A stretch of 64,000 nt of DNA from a bacterium. GTDB lineage: Bacteria; Cyanobacteriota; Vampirovibrionia; Obscuribacterales; Obscuribacteraceae. Location: NCBI GenBank assembly GCA_018062085.1, contig JAGOSY010000002.1, forward strand, positions 310,001 through 374,000, written 5' to 3'. The notes below the pieces were generated by a model. The model was not told where the DNA came from, did not search any database, and saw nothing but the letters and a program-made list of their open reading frames with translations. This document shows, in pieces, positions 50,274 through 59,545 of the stretch (positions are counted from its first letter, which is position 1; each line of letters starts with the position of its first letter). The position numbers were made by a program, and so were the translations under genes.

Positions 50274-53200
50274 GGGCTAACCCCGTGGCTTTTTTAGATT
50301 TGCCTTTTCTCGCTAAGCTAAATATTAGAGGCACGAAAATCAAAGTAGAGAGTGTGGCCACAAGCAGCCCGCCAATTACAGCACGCCCGATTGGGGCATT
50401 TTGAGAACCGCCCTGACCGCCACCAATCGCCATCGGAATCATGCCGATAATCATGGCAGTCGCCGTCATGATAACAGGTCTGAAGCGTTGATACCCTGCG
50501 CTTAGGGCTGCTCCCTTGGCATCCATTTCGCTATGCTCGGCTAGTTGTTCTTTGGCAAAAGTAATCATCAAAATTGAATTGGCTGAGGCCACGCCCATGG
50601 TCATAATTGTGCCCATAAGAGCCGGAATGGAGAAAGTCGTCTGCGTCACAAAAAGACTCCAGACAATGCCTGACAGTGCCCCTGGGATGGCCATGAGAAT
50701 AATCAGTGGGTCACTCCATGATTGGAAGTTCATCACCAGCAAGAAGTAAACTAGTAACAGTGCGAAAGCGAGGCCGGCAATCAAGGCGACAAAGGCAAGT
50801 TTCATACTCATTACTTGGCCACCAATAAAAATGAAAGTGCCACTGTGATCTGGCAGATTGGCCTTAGCGCGGTCGACAATAACCTTGATGTCTTTGGCCA
50901 CGCCACCAAGATCGCGGCCTTGACAAGCGGCGTAAATATCAAACACTGGTTGCACATTTAAATGGTTGGCCACCGCTGCTGTTTGCGCCCGTGACACTGT
51001 GGCTAAATTCATCAGCAGTTGTGGTTCTCGCGGTGTTTCTTCAGCACCAGTTAAGGCTGGTGTGACACTGGTCAAGTTTATGTCATTCATATTGGCCAGA
51101 GAGCGCTGTGGCGTCTGAGCCGCCAGGTTGTAGGCGACTCCGTTTTTTGCGTTGAGCCAGAAATTGGGATTGGTTTGAAAGCTTGAACTCAAGCTAGTAG
51201 AAAAAGCATTTGATATATCTTCTTGAGTGACACCAACTTCTTCAGCTCGTACTCTATCGACTTGCCATTTTAAGTGCGGTGCATCTACCACTTGATGCAA
51301 GCAGACATCAGCCGCCCCTGGCACACGCTCAACTTCTCGTTTGATTTGTTTAGCTATTTCGTAGTTCTTGTCGCGGTGCATGCCGAGCACGCGAATGTCT
51401 ATGGGGGCTGGCAAGCCGGCATTGAGTATTTGGGTGACGATGTCGCCTGGTTGAAAATAGCAGGCTAGGTCGCGAAACTGCTGTTGCATCATCTTTCGCA
51501 CTACTCGTTGGTAGTAGTCTGTATTGTGAGCGCGCTTTTCTTTTAGTGTGACTATAATTTCGCCGTCAGCTTCGCTCACTGTTTGACTATCTGAATAGGC
51601 ATAGTTGATGCCACTCATGGGCAAGCCAATATTTTGCGTTATAGACTCAATTTCTTCTGCTGGTATAGTTTGACGAATGGCCTTTTCCACTTTTTTAAAA
51701 ATGCGCTCGGTTTCTTCTACGCGTGTACCTGAATGAGCACTGACGTGAAGGCGCAGAGCCCCGCCATCGATGGTAGGGAAGTAATCTTCACCGATTAGGG
51801 GCAGCATTGAAAGCGATAGGGCGTAGAAACTCAAAAATCCACATAGTGTTAGCTTTGGATGATTGAGAGCAGCTGCCAATATCTTTTGATATTGTTCTCG
51901 CAGGGCTTCGAAATTGTTGTCGATAAACTTGTGTATGACGATAAACGGGGTGAGCCAATTTGTGCTTGTTTTTTCACTCTCAGCCTTGCCTTCTTTTTCA
52001 TTCTTAGTTTCATGTTCATTTTTACCATCATTCTCATGGGCCAATAAATGCTTAGACATCAGTGGCACGATTGTGCGCGATAGCCCATATGAGGCTAGCA
52101 TGGCGAAGGTAACAGCCATGCCCAGGGGCACAAACAGTGACTTAGAGGGCTCAGTCAAAAATAGTAAGGGCACAAAGACAATACAAATTGAAAGAGTTGA
52201 GACAAGTGCTGGCAGCGCTACTTGTTCTGCTCCATCCAAAATTGCGGTCTCGATATCTTTGCCCATGGCCATGTTGCGGTGAACGTTTTCTACTTCGACA
52301 GTGGCATCATCCACTAACATTCCTACTGCAAGGGCTAGTCCACCTAAGGTCATTGAGTTAATTGTTTGACCAGCGAGGTTTAATCCAATAATCGAGGCCA
52401 GTATGGCTAGTGGAATAGACGTAGCGACAATTAAAGTACTGCGCCAGCTACCAAGCAATGCCAACATCATTACGGCAGTAAGCAGACCAGCCGTTAAGGC
52501 CTCTTTGAACACTTCAGAAACACATTCGCGCACGAAAAGCGATTGATCTACTAATATGTCGATCTCACAAGCGGCTGGCACAATCGACTTTATGCGCGGC
52601 AGAATTTCTTTTACACCCTGCACCACCGATAGTGTTGAGGCGTTGCCGCTTTTGAGCACATTAAAGAGCAGGCCGCGTTTACCGTCTAAATTGACTATGT
52701 TTAGCTGGGGCTGATAGCCGTCATGCACTTGGGCTACATCTTTGAGAAAAACCACAGCCCCCTTAACTGTTTTGATTGGTACATCGTTAAGCAATGCCAA
52801 AGTCTTGGGCATATTGTTCAGTACCATGATGTATTCAAAGCTGCCTAGTTTGGCTGTACCATCAGGAGAAACGATATTTTGATCGTTGATTGCTTGAATG
52901 ACATCGTGTGCTGACAGGCCAGTGGCGCGCAACATCTGTGGGTCAAGATCAACCATCACTTGGCGATACTTGCCACCATACGGAAATGGTATAAGTGCGC
53001 CTTTTACTGTGGCCAGCTGAGTGCGAATGAGATTGTTGGCAATGTCAAAAAGCTCTGACTCTGACATCGTTTCGCTATGTATTGAAAGTTGTATTACCGG
53101 CACATCGGTGGCTGAAGATCTAGTAACAAACGGTGGGCTAATGCCGCGAGGCAATTGCCGCAAAATTGCTGTTCCTACCGATGACACCATGGCCACCGAT

Positions 53201-53511
53201 TCGCCCACTGGCGTGCCTTTTTGTAGATAGATTTTGATGATACTCATGCCCGAAAGCGAGCTTGATTCCATGCGCTGAATGCCATTGATAGTAGAAGTCA
53301 GGGCTCTTTCAGTAACTGTAGTGACCAAATTTTCCATGAAATATGGAGACATGCCAGTGTAGGTCCAGACACAGCTAACCACCGGTGTGTCAATGGTAGG
53401 AAAAATGTCTATAGCCATCTTATATATGGACAGGCCGCCAAATATAATGATCGATATTGCTAGTACTATAAAGGTATAACCCTGGCGCAGAGCCAGTCTA
53501 ACAATCCACAT
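50260..53511 (-). CDS. RND efflux pump (HAE/AcrB-like), first copy
   Basis: The 1083-residue paralogue of the downstream pump keeps the same landmarks, including GLALAVGMLVDDATVEVENV in TM4 and WTYTGMSPYFMENLVTTVTE near the N-terminus. Differences: a Lys/Glu-rich cytoplasmic linker (residues ~505-530, NDGKNEHETKNEKEGKAESE) after TM6, and a basic C-terminus. It is the first gene of the efflux operon and faces the TolC-like gene across the promoter region with GTTTAC(C) boxes. Confidence 0.92.
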   Translation of the reverse strand: MWIVRLALRQGYTFIVLAISIIIFGGLSIYKMAIDIFPTIDTPVVSCVWTYTGMSPYFMENLVTTVTERALTSTINGIQRMESSSLSGMSIIKIYLQKGTPVGESVAMVSSVGTAILRQLPRGISPPFVTRSSATDVPVIQLSIHSETMSESELFDIANNLIRTQLATVKGALIPFPYGGKYRQVMVDLDPQMLRATGLSAHDVIQAINDQNIVSPDGTAKLGSFEYIMVLNNMPKTLALLNDVPIKTVKGAVVFLKDVAQVHDGYQPQLNIVNLDGKRGLLFNVLKSGNASTLSVVQGVKEILPRIKSIVPAACEIDILVDQSLFVRECVSEVFKEALTAGLLTAVMMLALLGSWRSTLIVATSIPLAILASIIGLNLAGQTINSMTLGGLALAVGMLVDDATVEVENVHRNMAMGKDIETAILDGAEQVALPALVSTLSICIVFVPLLFLTEPSKSLFVPLGMAVTFAMLASYGLSRTIVPLMSKHLLAHENDGKNEHETKNEKEGKAESEKTSTNWLTPFIVIHKFIDNNFEALREQYQKILAAALNHPKLTLCGFLSFYALSLSMLPLIGEDYFPTIDGGALRLHVSAHSGTRVEETERIFKKVEKAIRQTIPAEEIESITQNIGLPMSGINYAYSDSQTVSEADGEIIVTLKEKRAHNTDYYQRVVRKMMQQQFRDLACYFQPGDIVTQILNAGLPAPIDIRVLGMHRDKNYEIAKQIKREVERVPGAADVCLHQVVDAPHLKWQVDRVRAEEVGVTQEDISNAFSTSLSSSFQTNPNFWLNAKNGVAYNLAAQTPQRSLANMNDINLTSVTPALTGAEETPREPQLLMNLATVSRAQTAAVANHLNVQPVFDIYAACQGRDLGGVAKDIKVIVDRAKANLPDHSGTFIFIGGQVMSMKLAFVALIAGLAFALLLVYFLLVMNFQSWSDPLIILMAIPGALSGIVWSLFVTQTTFSIPALMGTIMTMGVASANSILMITFAKEQLAEHSEMDAKGAALSAGYQRFRPVIMTATAMIIGMIPMAIGGGQGGSQNAPIGRAVIGGLLVATLSTLIFVPLIFSLARKGKSKKATGLAHVDS

Positions 53512-53539
53512 CTGCTATCTCATCACTTTGATGAATTTA

Positions 53540-53633
53540 GTTTACCATTGCAGGTTGTGCCTCTAAGCTTGCGCTTTTTGCTGTTTACTCTTAGGGTAAA
53601 CAACGTTATAGATTGATATTGATACTGTTTACC
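53540..53633. promoter_or_regulatory. Cluster of four GTTTAC(C) boxes in the RND/tolC divergent promoter
   Basis: GTTTACC at 53540-53546, GTTTACT at 53583-53589, the inverse GGTAAAC at 53595-53601 and GTTTACC at 53627-53633. The middle two make an inverted repeat with 9-base arms and one mismatch (GTTTACtCT / AGgGTAAAC, 53583-53601). Direct copies are 43-44 bases apart, about four helical turns. The pattern suggests binding sites for one dimeric regulator controlling both operons. No regulator gene is adjacent. Confidence 0.5.
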
Positions 53634-53646
53634 TTACCTGGCTCCC

Positions 53647-55479
53647 TTGACTACGTTGAATTTTTCACGCCTGTCGCCCTATTGCAAATATCTATTAGTA
53701 AGTTTGTCAGTGTTGACGTCAACTGCGGGCGTAGCTTTTGCTCAGCCGCGCGGAAGTCAAGTGCCGCCATCCAATACTAATTCTACAAATTCTACTAATT
53801 CTGCCAATTCGACCAATGCTCCAGTGCTACGTGGTTCCCCCGTGCCGACAACACGGCCAGCCGGTATCGGTGAGAATTCGGCCGAAGAATTACCGAGATT
53901 GCGCGGCCTTGGACCTGAAAATCAGGCAGCAAGAGAGAGCATAGACTCTCTTGCTAATGAAGTCACAAACACCAGCGGTAGTATTTTCGTTGACGCTGAG
54001 AAAGTTTTTGTCAAACCGCCTTTACTAAAATCTTTGATTACTTTGAGCGAGGGTTCTCCCCTTAGCATTGACGCTGAGCAATCAATTGACATCACTCTGC
54101 GCGATGTACTTAATTCAGCACTCTCAAATAACTTGCCTATAAAAATTTCGCAGACTGCCACGCAAGAAAAGAAGTGGAATTACATACAAGCTCTCTCTGG
54201 ATTTCTGCCATCGTTGACCAATGATATTAGCTATCAGCGGCTTGACGGTAACTATGTTAGCCCGGCTGGTTTAGCCATAGGCATCCATAACCCCTATTTG
54301 ACCATGGCCAGTGGCTTTCAGCAGTATCTGTTTAAGGGTGGTGGCATACTTTATACTGCCAAGCAAAATCAGGCCCGCTACCGAGCCTCTAAGTTTGAGT
54401 TGAGTGGCACCATTAATGACATGCTGCTTGAGTCGGCCGAGCGATACTATGATTTGGTGCGCAATGATGTGCTCTTGCAAATTAGAGTAAAAGCAGTCGA
54501 AGTATCAAAAACGCTTTTAGTAGTCAATCAAGATCTCTTTGATAATGGCGTCAATACAGAGCTTGATGTGCTGCAAGCTAAGTATCAGTTATCTGCCGAT
54601 CGGCAACACCTAATTAAGCAGCAGGTGGCAAGGCGTAAGTCGGCCATAAAACTTGCCACTATCTTAAATATGGATCAAGGCACTGATTTGTCTATAAGAA
54701 ACAGGCTGGTGGCCAAGGCACGTTTAGTCGACTCAGCTTTGCGGCCGGCTGATCTATTGAAGATAGCTATTGATAAAAGACCAGAGCTGAAGAGATATGA
54801 GCAGCTACGATTGGCTGCCAAAGACGCTATCAAAGTCGCTCGCTCAAGTCTATTACCTTCGGTGGCCGTAACAGGCGCTGCCATTGGCTCTGGTTCATAT
54901 GCCAGCAATGCTTCTCTCTCTAGCTTACAAACACAGCAAACATCATTGAGTAGCTCAGGTGCTTCGGTTGGTGCCATCAGCAGTGCTGGCGGACTGCCAC
55001 TAGCAACAGGCGGCAACGGACCTAAGCCTTGGACCACTCGCTCACTGTTCACTATTGGTGTTGATATGCAGTGGAATCTGGGTGGCCTTGGTCTGCAAGA
55101 AGTAGCCCAAGTGCGCGCTAAGCAATGGGAAGCACGGCGGGTGCAATTAGAGTTCAATCGCGAGCTAGAGAAAGTTTTTCAGGAAGTGCGCGATTCGTAT
55201 TTAGCTAGTATCAGTACCGAGAATCTCATTGTCGAGACCACTGCTGCTGTGAAGTACGCCGAAGAGGGTTTGCGACTGGCTGAACTGCGCTTCAAAGAAG
55301 GGGTTGGCACCTACCTTGATGTCATCAATGCGCAAAAATCTTACACCGATTCTTTGATAGACAAAGCCAGCGCCATTATCGAATTTGATCAGGCCCAGGC
55401 CAAACTTTTGCATGCCATTGGCTGCCTTAGTGTCAATACGCTTACTGCAGCGGCACCGTTGAATAAGGCGCCGATGTAG
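53647..55479 (+). CDS. TolC-family outer membrane channel
   Basis: The 610-residue protein has a signal peptide (LLVSLSVLTSTAGVAFAQ). A Ser/Asn/Thr repeat follows, then a two-fold TolC pattern of long helices and strands: DVLNSALSNNLPIKISQTAT, GLAIGIHNPYLTMASGFQQYLF, AVEVSKTLLVVNQDLFDNGV, and in the second half MQWNLGGLGLQEVAQVRAK and AEEGLRLAELRFKEGVGTYLDV. It would form the outer exit duct for the RND operon on the other strand. It is longer than E. coli TolC by about 110 residues, in its N-terminal leader. The start is TTG at 53647 and has no strong Shine-Dalgarno. Confidence 0.9.
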   Translation: MTTLNFSRLSPYCKYLLVSLSVLTSTAGVAFAQPRGSQVPPSNTNSTNSTNSANSTNAPVLRGSPVPTTRPAGIGENSAEELPRLRGLGPENQAARESIDSLANEVTNTSGSIFVDAEKVFVKPPLLKSLITLSEGSPLSIDAEQSIDITLRDVLNSALSNNLPIKISQTATQEKKWNYIQALSGFLPSLTNDISYQRLDGNYVSPAGLAIGIHNPYLTMASGFQQYLFKGGGILYTAKQNQARYRASKFELSGTINDMLLESAERYYDLVRNDVLLQIRVKAVEVSKTLLVVNQDLFDNGVNTELDVLQAKYQLSADRQHLIKQQVARRKSAIKLATILNMDQGTDLSIRNRLVAKARLVDSALRPADLLKIAIDKRPELKRYEQLRLAAKDAIKVARSSLLPSVAVTGAAIGSGSYASNASLSSLQTQQTSLSSSGASVGAISSAGGLPLATGGNGPKPWTTRSLFTIGVDMQWNLGGLGLQEVAQVRAKQWEARRVQLEFNRELEKVFQEVRDSYLASISTENLIVETTAAVKYAEEGLRLAELRFKEGVGTYLDVINAQKSYTDSLIDKASAIIEFDQAQAKLLHAIGCLSVNTLTAAAPLNKAPM

Positions 55480-55584
55480 CTTTATGCTCTGTCGCCTCGC
55501 TTGCCACCGCCTGATTCTGCTGAGCATTGTAAACTTGTATATGATATTGCTTCTCCCCCAGCGCAGCCAGGTTCACTATTGGTC

Positions 55585-56199
55585 GTGAGTAACAAGTTAA
55601 CAGAACTAATTCTATCCGCTGTTGCGGGCGCGCTTATTTTGACGTTTGCTCTCGGTCTGTTACCGACTGTACGCTTCGATAGTGAGCGAATCTTCGTGTA
55701 TGTGCATCCGACGCACATTGTTGTGGTAGGTGAATATGACTATCGCAATGTGCTGCCGCTGCCTGTTGGGCAGGCGCTAGCCTGCCCATTTAAAACTGAC
55801 AAGACTCATCCCTTGCCTGAAGTGTGCGTGGTGGAAGATCTGTCTTCAGAAAAACCCCTCGTGTCTTATGATTTGCCTGCTAGCCGTGGTTTTCTGGTGC
55901 CATTTTTTCCGTTTGAAAAAAAGACCATTCGTGTAACCTACTCTCAGCGCTGTGGGGTACCAAGTGGCCAATACATATTGCTCACAACTCATCCGTGGGG
56001 CAATTCACTCAAGTATGGTATGTATAGGATGATTGAATGTGATACCAAGATCGTTGGGTCCAATTATGCGCTCAGTTCCAATAACTCTGGTTTGCTCAGT
56101 TTCGAACGCTCGGACTTTATGCCAGATCGCGATTGGGCTTTCCGTTGGGCAATAGCCAGGCACTACAAGACAATGAGGATGTCGCAAATTGGCAAGTAA
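55585..56199 (+). CDS. Hypothetical protein with one N-terminal membrane helix
   Basis: From a GTG at 55585 the product begins SNKLTELILSAVAGALILTFALGL, a membrane anchor or signal, and continues as a 175-residue extracytoplasmic domain of mixed strands. It is rich in aromatic and proline residues, including FDSERIFVYVHPTHIVVVGE and FVYSQRCGVPSGQYILLTTH-like stretches (the latter as VTYSQRCGVPSGQYILLTTH). No family recognised. The open frame extends further upstream to a TTG at 55501, but the sequence before the GTG is not conserved-looking. The stop region overlaps the next gene by 11 bases, so the two are probably coupled. Confidence 0.6.
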   Translation: MSNKLTELILSAVAGALILTFALGLLPTVRFDSERIFVYVHPTHIVVVGEYDYRNVLPLPVGQALACPFKTDKTHPLPEVCVVEDLSSEKPLVSYDLPASRGFLVPFFPFEKKTIRVTYSQRCGVPSGQYILLTTHPWGNSLKYGMYRMIECDTKIVGSNYALSSNNSGLLSFERSDFMPDRDWAFRWAIARHYKTMRMSQIGK

Positions 56200-56806
56200 G
56201 AAATCTAGCGAGGCCATAGTGCACTCTTTAAGTCGTCTGGTGAAAAACCTTGGGCCACTCTTTTGTTTAGTCGCAGTAGCGTCTATTCAGCCTGCTTTCG
56301 CAAATAATCTTCCCGCACCATTTCCTGTCGTAGCCCTTGCGCCTGCGGTTTTCGTTTTGGTGACTATGGCTCTGAGTGCCGTTGGTGGCGCCTATGCAAT
56401 CAAGCGCAAACGTGCTGAGCTTGGAATTTCGCGAGATCTTCCGTTGGTTCTGAGGGTCAGCTATTGGTTGGTTGCCATACCAATTGCTTTGTACCTAATG
56501 GCACTAATGTGTCTCTATGTTCCAGTCGGGCTGTGGTCAATTGGGCGGGCGATGCAAATGATTATTTGGGGGGTGCAGCGGATGAAGATGCGAAACACTG
56601 CGCCTGAGTTTCTTCAGGCTGCCAGCGCTCAGCGCTTGCTTTCAGCTGGTGTCATTCTGTTTGCGCTCTCGATGCTGATGCTGCAATTTTGGCAGACGCA
56701 GGTTTTTAGTCTGTACAAAGTCGCTTTGCCAGGCGTCCTGAGACAACTGGAAGAACTCAACCACCAGCAATCTCCGGCACCGTCAGTCAAGACGCCTGCC
56801 ATCTAG
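56189..56806 (+). CDS. Hypothetical polytopic membrane protein
   Basis: The 205-residue protein has a signal/anchor segment (LGPLFCLVAVASIQPAFAN) and three to four further helices: FPVVALAPAVFVLVTMALSA, YWLVAIPIALYLMALMCLY, LLSAGVILFALSMLML. A basic loop (KRKRAELG) lies between. No family recognised. The TTG start overlaps the upstream gene by 11 bases, indicating one transcript and possibly a joint function in the envelope. Confidence 0.6.
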   Translation: MASKKSSEAIVHSLSRLVKNLGPLFCLVAVASIQPAFANNLPAPFPVVALAPAVFVLVTMALSAVGGAYAIKRKRAELGISRDLPLVLRVSYWLVAIPIALYLMALMCLYVPVGLWSIGRAMQMIIWGVQRMKMRNTAPEFLQAASAQRLLSAGVILFALSMLMLQFWQTQVFSLYKVALPGVLRQLEELNHQQSPAPSVKTPAI

Positions 56807-57005
56807 AGTTAGCAGTTGAAAGTTAAGATGATCTTGACGGCGTTGACTGAGGCTAAGAGTCCTTTCTTGCGGCCAATCAAATATTCTCTTTTCCTGCCCC
56901 TCGGATTGTTTCTATGGTAACACTGACTTCATATAGGCCGAAGCCAGTGATTTTGCGGGTTGAGCTAACAGTGGTAAACTATAGTCCAACTTGGGAGATA
57001 TTACC

Positions 57006-58262
57006 GTGAGAAAATCACTATCCGCTTTTGCGTTGTTTTTAACTATTACCGGTATTTATCTGACCACTCAACCTGCCCGTGCGCAAGAATACGCACCAGG
57101 TCAAGGCGTAGAGGTCGACATCAGCGGAATAAATAATTGGGAAGGCGGAACAGTTGTACCTTTTCTTCCGGGTGACTCGCAAGACGGGTACCAGGTGCGT
57201 GTAAAAGTACCTCGCTACTCTTTATATCCAGATGGCTTCATGGTCCAAAAAATTCACATGCGTCCGGGTGCTGCACCTGCCGCCGCTCAGCAACAACAAC
57301 AACCACAACAGCAACAGCCACCACAACAAGTTCATGCGGCTCCGGCACCGGCAAATCAAATTCCACAAACATGGGAACCGGTGCATAATCCCCGCCCAGT
57401 TCAAAACGTATTCGCAGCTCAACCCGCAGCTCAGGCTCCTAATCAAGGACAAGCGGGGCAATTAAAATTCAACGCTGGAGATCATGTCGAAATAGATAAA
57501 GCAAAAATCAATTCATGGGAGGGTGCGACCGTTCTCCCCTTCCAGGGCAACGACCCTCGCGATGGAAGCTTTTATCGTATTCGAATTGATGGTTACACCA
57601 CCACTCCACACGGAATGCTAGTGCCAGTCGATACTCTGCGTGCCGCCGCGGGTGGTGGTGGTGCAAAAGTTGCTAATCGCAATATTGGCGATAGGGTCGA
57701 CGCACAAAGCAATGGTAAATGGCATTTAGCCACGATTGTCGACAAAAAAGGCATCGACGAATATAAAGTACATTACGACGGTTGGGACGCTAAGTGGGAC
57801 GAATGGGTTGATCCCAGTCGACTAAAAGGACCCGGTCAAGGAGGCCCTGCTCGAGGCGACCTTAACCCCGGTGGTGGTGGCATGCAAAAAGCCTCCAAAA
57901 CCGACGCAGGAATGACGCCGCAGTTAAATAACGGAGTTCCGAATATTCCTGGAACTGGCTGGGACATGATGTCTATCGGCAAACGCGGTGAAGCGCCATC
58001 GGTTGCTAAATCGTTCGCCCAAAGTTTTGCTTTTAGCAAAGACGGCAGATGGTCGGTGGCTAGATACGGACTGGCAGCAGGTCAAATGGGAACTTACAAA
58101 GTCCAGGGTAATAAACTCATTATGACCAACAGTCTCAATGGAGAAATTTTTGGCAATTACACCATGAACTGGAAACCAGGCGAGAACATGATGGAACTCG
58201 ATGATGGAAAATGGATTCTGCGCATGAAGCATGTATCTAATAACGCTTATGGTGGGAAATAG
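57006..58262 (+). CDS. Secreted protein with a Tudor-knot domain and internal repeats
   Basis: From GTG 57006 (GGGAGA upstream) the protein has a signal peptide (SAFALFLTITGIYLTTQPARAQ). Two similar blocks of about 55 residues follow (VEVDISGINNWEGGTVVPF and HVEIDKAKINSWEGATVLPF), separated by a Gln-rich stretch (poly-Q, ~95-110). Then NGKWHLATIVDKKGIDEYKV runs into HYDGWDAKWDEWVDPSRLK, the hallmark of the Tudor-knot/chromo-barrel family best known in eukaryotic chromatin proteins (residues ~226-274). A Gly-rich linker and a C-terminal beta domain (NGEIFGNYTMNW) end it. The export of such a domain is unusual. Function unknown. Confidence 0.72.
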   Translation: MRKSLSAFALFLTITGIYLTTQPARAQEYAPGQGVEVDISGINNWEGGTVVPFLPGDSQDGYQVRVKVPRYSLYPDGFMVQKIHMRPGAAPAAAQQQQQPQQQQPPQQVHAAPAPANQIPQTWEPVHNPRPVQNVFAAQPAAQAPNQGQAGQLKFNAGDHVEIDKAKINSWEGATVLPFQGNDPRDGSFYRIRIDGYTTTPHGMLVPVDTLRAAAGGGGAKVANRNIGDRVDAQSNGKWHLATIVDKKGIDEYKVHYDGWDAKWDEWVDPSRLKGPGQGGPARGDLNPGGGGMQKASKTDAGMTPQLNNGVPNIPGTGWDMMSIGKRGEAPSVAKSFAQSFAFSKDGRWSVARYGLAAGQMGTYKVQGNKLIMTNSLNGEIFGNYTMNWKPGENMMELDDGKWILRMKHVSNNAYGGK

Positions 58263-58323
58263 ATTTTTACGCCCTACTCGACATAAGAACCAGCATCTCC
58301 AGAACCGTCAGTAAGGTCGTCCA

Positions 58324-59181
58324 ATGTTGATGAAAGCGCGAAATACGAGATGGAAGGCTCTCCTGGCGTCGATATCGGTTCTGATTGCGGTGTCACCGGT
58401 TATGCCTGCAGAGCCTTTACAGGGGACAGTCGAATTTAGTCGCGACTTGCCACCTTTGGGTGATGAGTATAGGGAAGGTCAGAAATTTAGAATTGAGGCG
58501 TCTCGGTCAGTCGGTAAAGTTCAAAGGTGGCGACGTGTTCCAGATTGGCTGGCGGGCATTTGGCATACTGAGCGAAGCGTCAGGAAAGTGATGGGCATAC
58601 CTGTAAGTTACCAAACGCGTACTAATTTCATTAGCGGCTATCAGGCTGACGCGAAAGGACAAATCTGGCACCCGATAAATTCGAAGGTGACTCGAGTGGA
58701 TGCCAGTTCGCACTATGAATACCAGATTCCTCAGGGCGATGAGGTTTTCACAGTCGATGAATCTTCAAGCAGGCGTTTTACACGTACCACGAGAGTGAGA
58801 GTTGCTAAAAAATCAGGTCTAATACTTGATTCCTTTCAGCAAGAAGACATTTCAGTTACGCAGCCTTTAGCAGATGGCAATTGCGAAGCGAAGGCTCGCT
58901 GTCGCGTGTTTAATATGAAGGGTAAGAAAATAGCAGAGCAGGATATTGTTGTGTACCATCAACGAATAGAAGAATTCAAACCCATAGACGAATTCGCAGG
59001 CGAAGATTATGCAAAAGGTTTAGCCAATTATTTGATTGCAGAAGGTAAGCCGGAGCTTGTGCCACAAGCACCCCATGACTTAAGAAAGCTCTCCAAACTA
59101 CAGCTGGAAATTCTCAATCAGCAAGAGGAAAATTCAGCCCTAATGAAAACAATTAAGCCTATTCAAGAGAGTGATAATTAG
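58324..59181 (+). CDS. Hypothetical exported protein
   Basis: The 285-residue protein has a signal peptide (LLASISVLIAVSPVMPAEP). Mature part is beta-rich, with LAGIWHTERSVRKVMGIPVS, VRVAKKSGLILDSFQQED and a coil-forming C-terminus (LRKLSKLQLEILNQQEENSA). No family recognised. It follows the Tudor-knot protein on the same strand after about 60 bases, and may be cotranscribed. ATG at 58324, with a second ATG at 58330. Confidence 0.6.
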   Translation: MLMKARNTRWKALLASISVLIAVSPVMPAEPLQGTVEFSRDLPPLGDEYREGQKFRIEASRSVGKVQRWRRVPDWLAGIWHTERSVRKVMGIPVSYQTRTNFISGYQADAKGQIWHPINSKVTRVDASSHYEYQIPQGDEVFTVDESSSRRFTRTTRVRVAKKSGLILDSFQQEDISVTQPLADGNCEAKARCRVFNMKGKKIAEQDIVVYHQRIEEFKPIDEFAGEDYAKGLANYLIAEGKPELVPQAPHDLRKLSKLQLEILNQQEENSALMKTIKPIQESDN

Positions 59182-59545
59182 GCACTCGCAGTCTACCCCA
59201 AGAGTCACGACTGAATTCAACTTGTCACTTAACTAAATTTGCTCCAGGTTTGCAGAACATTGATAAAGTGACTGGATTAGTGACGCAAAATCGACCGATT
59301 TTGCTTGAAAATAATTTGTCTCGCAAACGGCCGTATAAGTGACATTCAGAAGAAGAAGGAACTACTATAGTGTTATTTAGCCAGGCAGCCAGTTTTGCGA
59401 GTCGCAGATGCTGACTTTGAATAACGTCCAACAAACAATGTATTATTCGCATTAACTGCTGCATTACTAGAATATATCTAAAAACGATTCCACATACGAC
59501 ACCAACGCGTGATAACATACTGGAATATATCTGGATACGATTCCT
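59182..59545. other. Non-coding region with a 20-bp palindrome and tandem repeats
   Basis: I find no convincing coding sequence in these ~360 bases. They hold a perfect inverted repeat GCAAAATC-GACC-GATTTTGC (59285-59304) and two 26-bp direct repeats next to the following gene. The AT content is higher than that of the flanking genes. Confidence 0.5.
59466..59544 (+). repeat. Two 26-bp direct repeats in front of the J-domain/recombinase gene
   Basis: Copies at 59466-59491 and 59519-59544 match at 22 of 26 bases, sharing GAATATATCT and ACGATTCC blocks. The copies are 53 bases apart (start to start), about five helical turns. The second copy ends one base before the ATG at 59546, so a bound protein would block translation or transcription start of that gene. 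Possible autoregulatory operator, or recombination-type sites. Confidence 0.7.

Noticed and set aside
55501..55584. Extra N-terminal part of the gene at 55585 from a TTG
   Set aside because: The residues before the GTG look non-coding, and the GTG starts a clear membrane segment.
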